A DNA stretch of 14,069 bases from NCBI GenBank assembly GCA_945901195.1, contig CAMDKB010000062.1:1-14069 (forward strand), given 5' to 3'. This DNA comes from Rhizobium sp. Q54. Lineage in GTDB: Bacteria; Pseudomonadota; Alphaproteobacteria; Rhizobiales; Beijerinckiaceae. This document shows positions 12,250 through 14,069 of the stretch, piece after piece; the stretch's first letter is position 1; each line of letters opens with the position of its first letter. The position numbers and the translations under genes were made by a program. Under the pieces are notes generated by a model that saw nothing but the letters and a program-made list of their open reading frames with translations, searched no databases and had not been told where the DNA came from.

Positions 12250-12756
12250 ATGACTCCAATTATTGCGCCAAGGCCTCTGGCGGCCAACGATGAACGCGGT
12301 GAATTCGATTGCGGCCGGGCTTCAATGAACCGGTGGTTTCGCGAACATGCCTGGCGTAACCAATTGTCTGGGGCAACGCGCACGACCGTAATTTGCGAAA
12401 ATGGGTCCGCCCGTATCTGCGGCTACGTATCGCTGTGCGCATCCGAAATCCGGCGCGAGCTGCTGGTGAAGCGTGACCAACGCAATCAGCCCGATCCAAT
12501 TCCGGTGATCCTGCTGGCGCAACTTGCAATAGATTTGCGCGAACAGGGACAGGGTCATGCCCGCTCGCTTTTGCAATACGCATTAAAAACGGCCTTGCGT
12601 GTGTCCCGCGAAATCGGCGCTTTTGGAGTCATGACGCATCCGCTCGACGAAATGGCGCGTGCGTTTTATCGAAAGCACAGATTTGAAGATTTGCCGCAGG
12701 ACCCGCGTCAAGCGATGATTATCAGGATGGTGAAGCTGGAAATGACTGGAGAATAG
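12250..12756 (+). CDS. GNAT acetyltransferase toxin (TacT/AtaT type)
   Basis: This 168-residue GNAT protein matches the toxins that acetylate the amino acid on charged tRNA and stop translation. It has the diagnostic opening FDCGRASMNRWFREHA (19-34), a strand RICGYVSLCASEIRRE, then IPVILLAQLAIDLREQGQGH (84-103). Here EQGQGHA (98-104) is the acetyl-CoA pyrophosphate loop. ARAFYRKHRFEDLP (136-149) carries the catalytic tyrosine (Y140, as in TacT). The usual FYxxxGF is FYRKHRF here. ATG at 12250 is preferred over the in-frame TTG just before it; the ribosome site is weak (GGAA ten bases away), which would keep toxin output below that of the antitoxin. There is no sign of inactivation. Confidence 0.9.
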   Translation: MTPIIAPRPLAANDERGEFDCGRASMNRWFREHAWRNQLSGATRTTVICENGSARICGYVSLCASEIRRELLVKRDQRNQPDPIPVILLAQLAIDLREQGQGHARSLLQYALKTALRVSREIGAFGVMTHPLDEMARAFYRKHRFEDLPQDPRQAMIIRMVKLEMTGE

Positions 12757-12998
12757 TCGCGCGTCTTGCAACGTAAGAATATTGTTCGATGTGATTTAGG
12801 CGCGCCACACTCCATCCATCTCGTCCAACGCTTCAATTAAATATCCACTCAAGACGCGACGCCTGTCAAACGAATGACATCTTAATGCAATCAAGTATGA
12901 CTAATTTTTAAGTCATATAAACTCTTAAGCTAGGGCATCACTTCTGCACTATCGAAGGGATAAGGCTTGGGATCACGCTTTTCGCCGAACAATTCTTT
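12757..12998. other. AT-rich spacer at the boundary of the right-hand region
   Basis: This 242-base stretch lies between the convergent toxin gene and the broken nuclease-like gene. It contains the inverted repeat TATGACT-N8-AGTCATA (12896-12902 and 12911-12917), AT-rich and without a clear T-tract, and no recognisable terminator for the toxin. On the minus strand, 12930-12998 continues the reading frame of the nuclease-like gene beyond its TGA (see pseudogene entry). Base composition falls sharply here compared with panB. No direct repeats or tRNA 3' end suggesting an attachment site were found. Confidence 0.5.
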
Positions 12999-14069
12999 TC
13001 AGATTTGCGGTAACATCCAACCAAAATACCTTGCCTCGGTTGCAGCCTGCAGAGTAGCAAATACATCTTCTTCATCTTCATCAGCCCAACTTAACAATCC
13101 CTCTAATTCCTGAGCTGTGGAAATAATAACTGGGCTGCGGTCACTCCGTCCAATTCCTTCTTGATCGGCCAATTCATGGGCTTTCTGAAATACACTTCCA
13201 AGAAGGGCGTCAGGCAACATCACCCATCTATCAAGAGCCAAGACGACTCCCATGCATTCTATGGCGCATGTGTAGTGATAAATTACTCCACTGCGCACTC
13301 TTGCAAAAAATTTCCACAATTGTAGAACACCCTTTGACAATTCTAGCAGTTTCCCCTCTGCTTCAATTTCTGGATTGTCAGAAAATTGGGCCTCAAAAGT
13401 CAACTTTGTTGCCTTACACTCTATAGCGACCATCACTACCCCGTTCTTGGAAAGTGTTATATCCGGCCCATCGATATGATTTTGTTTGTAACGGTATCGA
13501 ATCGCGGATTGACTTTCGATACGAGGCAGCATTCTGGAAATCAAATCGATACAATATCTCTCGAACTGCAAACCTATTTCGTTGCGTAACCGAGGCTCTC
13601 CAATGGAGACAATGTCATAGTAAAGGCCGCAGAAATTCTGTTTGCAATTAAGTCAACGAAGGGCGCCCGTAGCCTGTCGTTGTCCTCACCCAAAGAAATA
13701 ATCGGAAATTGGCGCAGCCAACTTTTGGGATAAGAAATCTGTTGTATCTTTTCATTTATGCTTCTTTCATAAAGAACTTTATTGAGCTGAGAAGCTTTTG
13801 ATTCCGCAATTGCCATCAACGAAAGTGCCCGATCAACCTCCAACTGCCCTATCCCCAATTCAGCTAGATTTGAATTCGTACTTGCTACTGGATTATTCTG
13901 AAAGTGGCCCATAAGAGCCAATCCAACTAGAGTAAAATGCGCAATGCTTAAGCCATAAATCGCCGCAAATAATTCAGAACAGGTCTTGTTGCCAAATACA
14001 TATAGATTACGTAACATTTCGGTAGAATTGAAATAACCAGACTGCCAAGGGAAGTGTCTGTGACCAGTT
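12999..14069 (-). pseudogene. Frameshifted protein with C-terminal PD-(D/E)XK nuclease domain, 5' end beyond window
   Basis: I do not recognise the named family. Two reading frames look like one gene. The upstream frame is open from the window edge (14069) to TAG at 13574-13576 and includes residues such as GHRHFPWQSGYF before the first ATG at 14017. The downstream frame is open from 13652 to TGA at 12999-13001. The overlap reads naturally if one base is lost near 13625-13633: ANRIS then GLYYDIVSIGEPRLRNE then FERYCIDLISRML. The downstream part has GPDITLSKNGVV and VAIECKATK: Pro-Asp, then 13 residues, then Glu-x-Lys, a canonical PD-(D/E)XK site. After the TGA the same frame runs on for 22 sense codons with a coding look (ELFGEKRDPKPYPFDSAE). 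The N-terminal part is helical and unknown. GC content is well below that of the neighbours. A sequencing error could explain the frameshift. Confidence 0.62.

Noticed and set aside
12999..13001. TGA as a selenocysteine codon
   Set aside because: No selenoprotein family resemblance and no clear SECIS-like hairpin directly downstream; a nonsense mutation or ordinary stop is more likely.
13574..13655. Programmed ribosomal frameshift in the nuclease-like gene
   Set aside because: No X-XXY-YYZ slippery heptamer or following pseudoknot is visible near 13625-13633; mutation or sequencing error is simpler.

Overview
The window looks like chromosomal DNA of an alphaproteobacterium, most likely from the Hyphomicrobiales (rhizobia and relatives). 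The signs are GC-rich coding sequence with frequent TTG starts, a compact methyl-accepting protein with the alphaproteobacterial type of C-terminus, two perfect TTAA-N7-TTAA (CtrA-type) boxes, and a dispersed palindrome of the 'CTCATCCTGAGCTTGTCGAAGG' class. No rRNA, tRNA, CRISPR array or insertion sequence is visible. The genus cannot be named from what is seen.

Layout. Positions 1-429 hold the 3' end of an oligopeptidase B-type serine peptidase. It converges on a 567-residue membrane-anchored, proline/glutamate-rich protein of unknown function (536-2239, minus), with a dispersed palindrome and a GC-rich hairpin between them. A divergent spacer of 208 bases leads to a five-helix PuuD-like membrane protein (2448-3041, plus). 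A strong bidirectional terminator (3091-3121) separates it from a chemoreceptor with almost no periplasmic part (3181-4494, minus).

An envelope cluster follows: a ChbG/HpnK/NaxD-type deacetylase (4609-5445, minus), divergent from a polyprenyl-phosphate glycosyltransferase (5614-6648, plus) whose stop codon overlaps the start of the lipid II flippase MurJ (6645-8273). A small DUF2892 membrane protein comes next (8339-8545). The deacetylase and glycosyltransferase resemble the NaxD/FlmF2 and LgmC/LgmA partners that make an undecaprenyl-phosphate amino sugar for lipid A decoration.

Accessory genes are mixed with metabolic genes. A Phd/YefM-PemK-like toxin-antitoxin pair (8586-9286, minus) has two palindromes in its promoter region. 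It is followed by an L-2-haloacid dehalogenase-type HAD enzyme (9387-10070) and by panC and panB (10167-11878), two enzymes of pantothenate synthesis. A second toxin-antitoxin pair, DUF1778 plus GNAT acetyltransferase (11940-12756), carries a 16-base tandem duplication at the junction of its two genes.

The right end (about 12760-14069) is clearly more AT-rich and holds a broken gene on the minus strand. Its 5' end lies beyond the window, a one-base frameshift lies near 13625-13633, and a canonical PD-(D/E)XK nuclease motif follows. Its TGA stop is followed in the same frame by 22 more sense codons that look coding. This is the part most like foreign or defence-related DNA and the best candidate for something undescribed. 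No stretch longer than 300 bases lacks a gene; the two largest gaps (2240-2447 and 12757-12998) are described as features.
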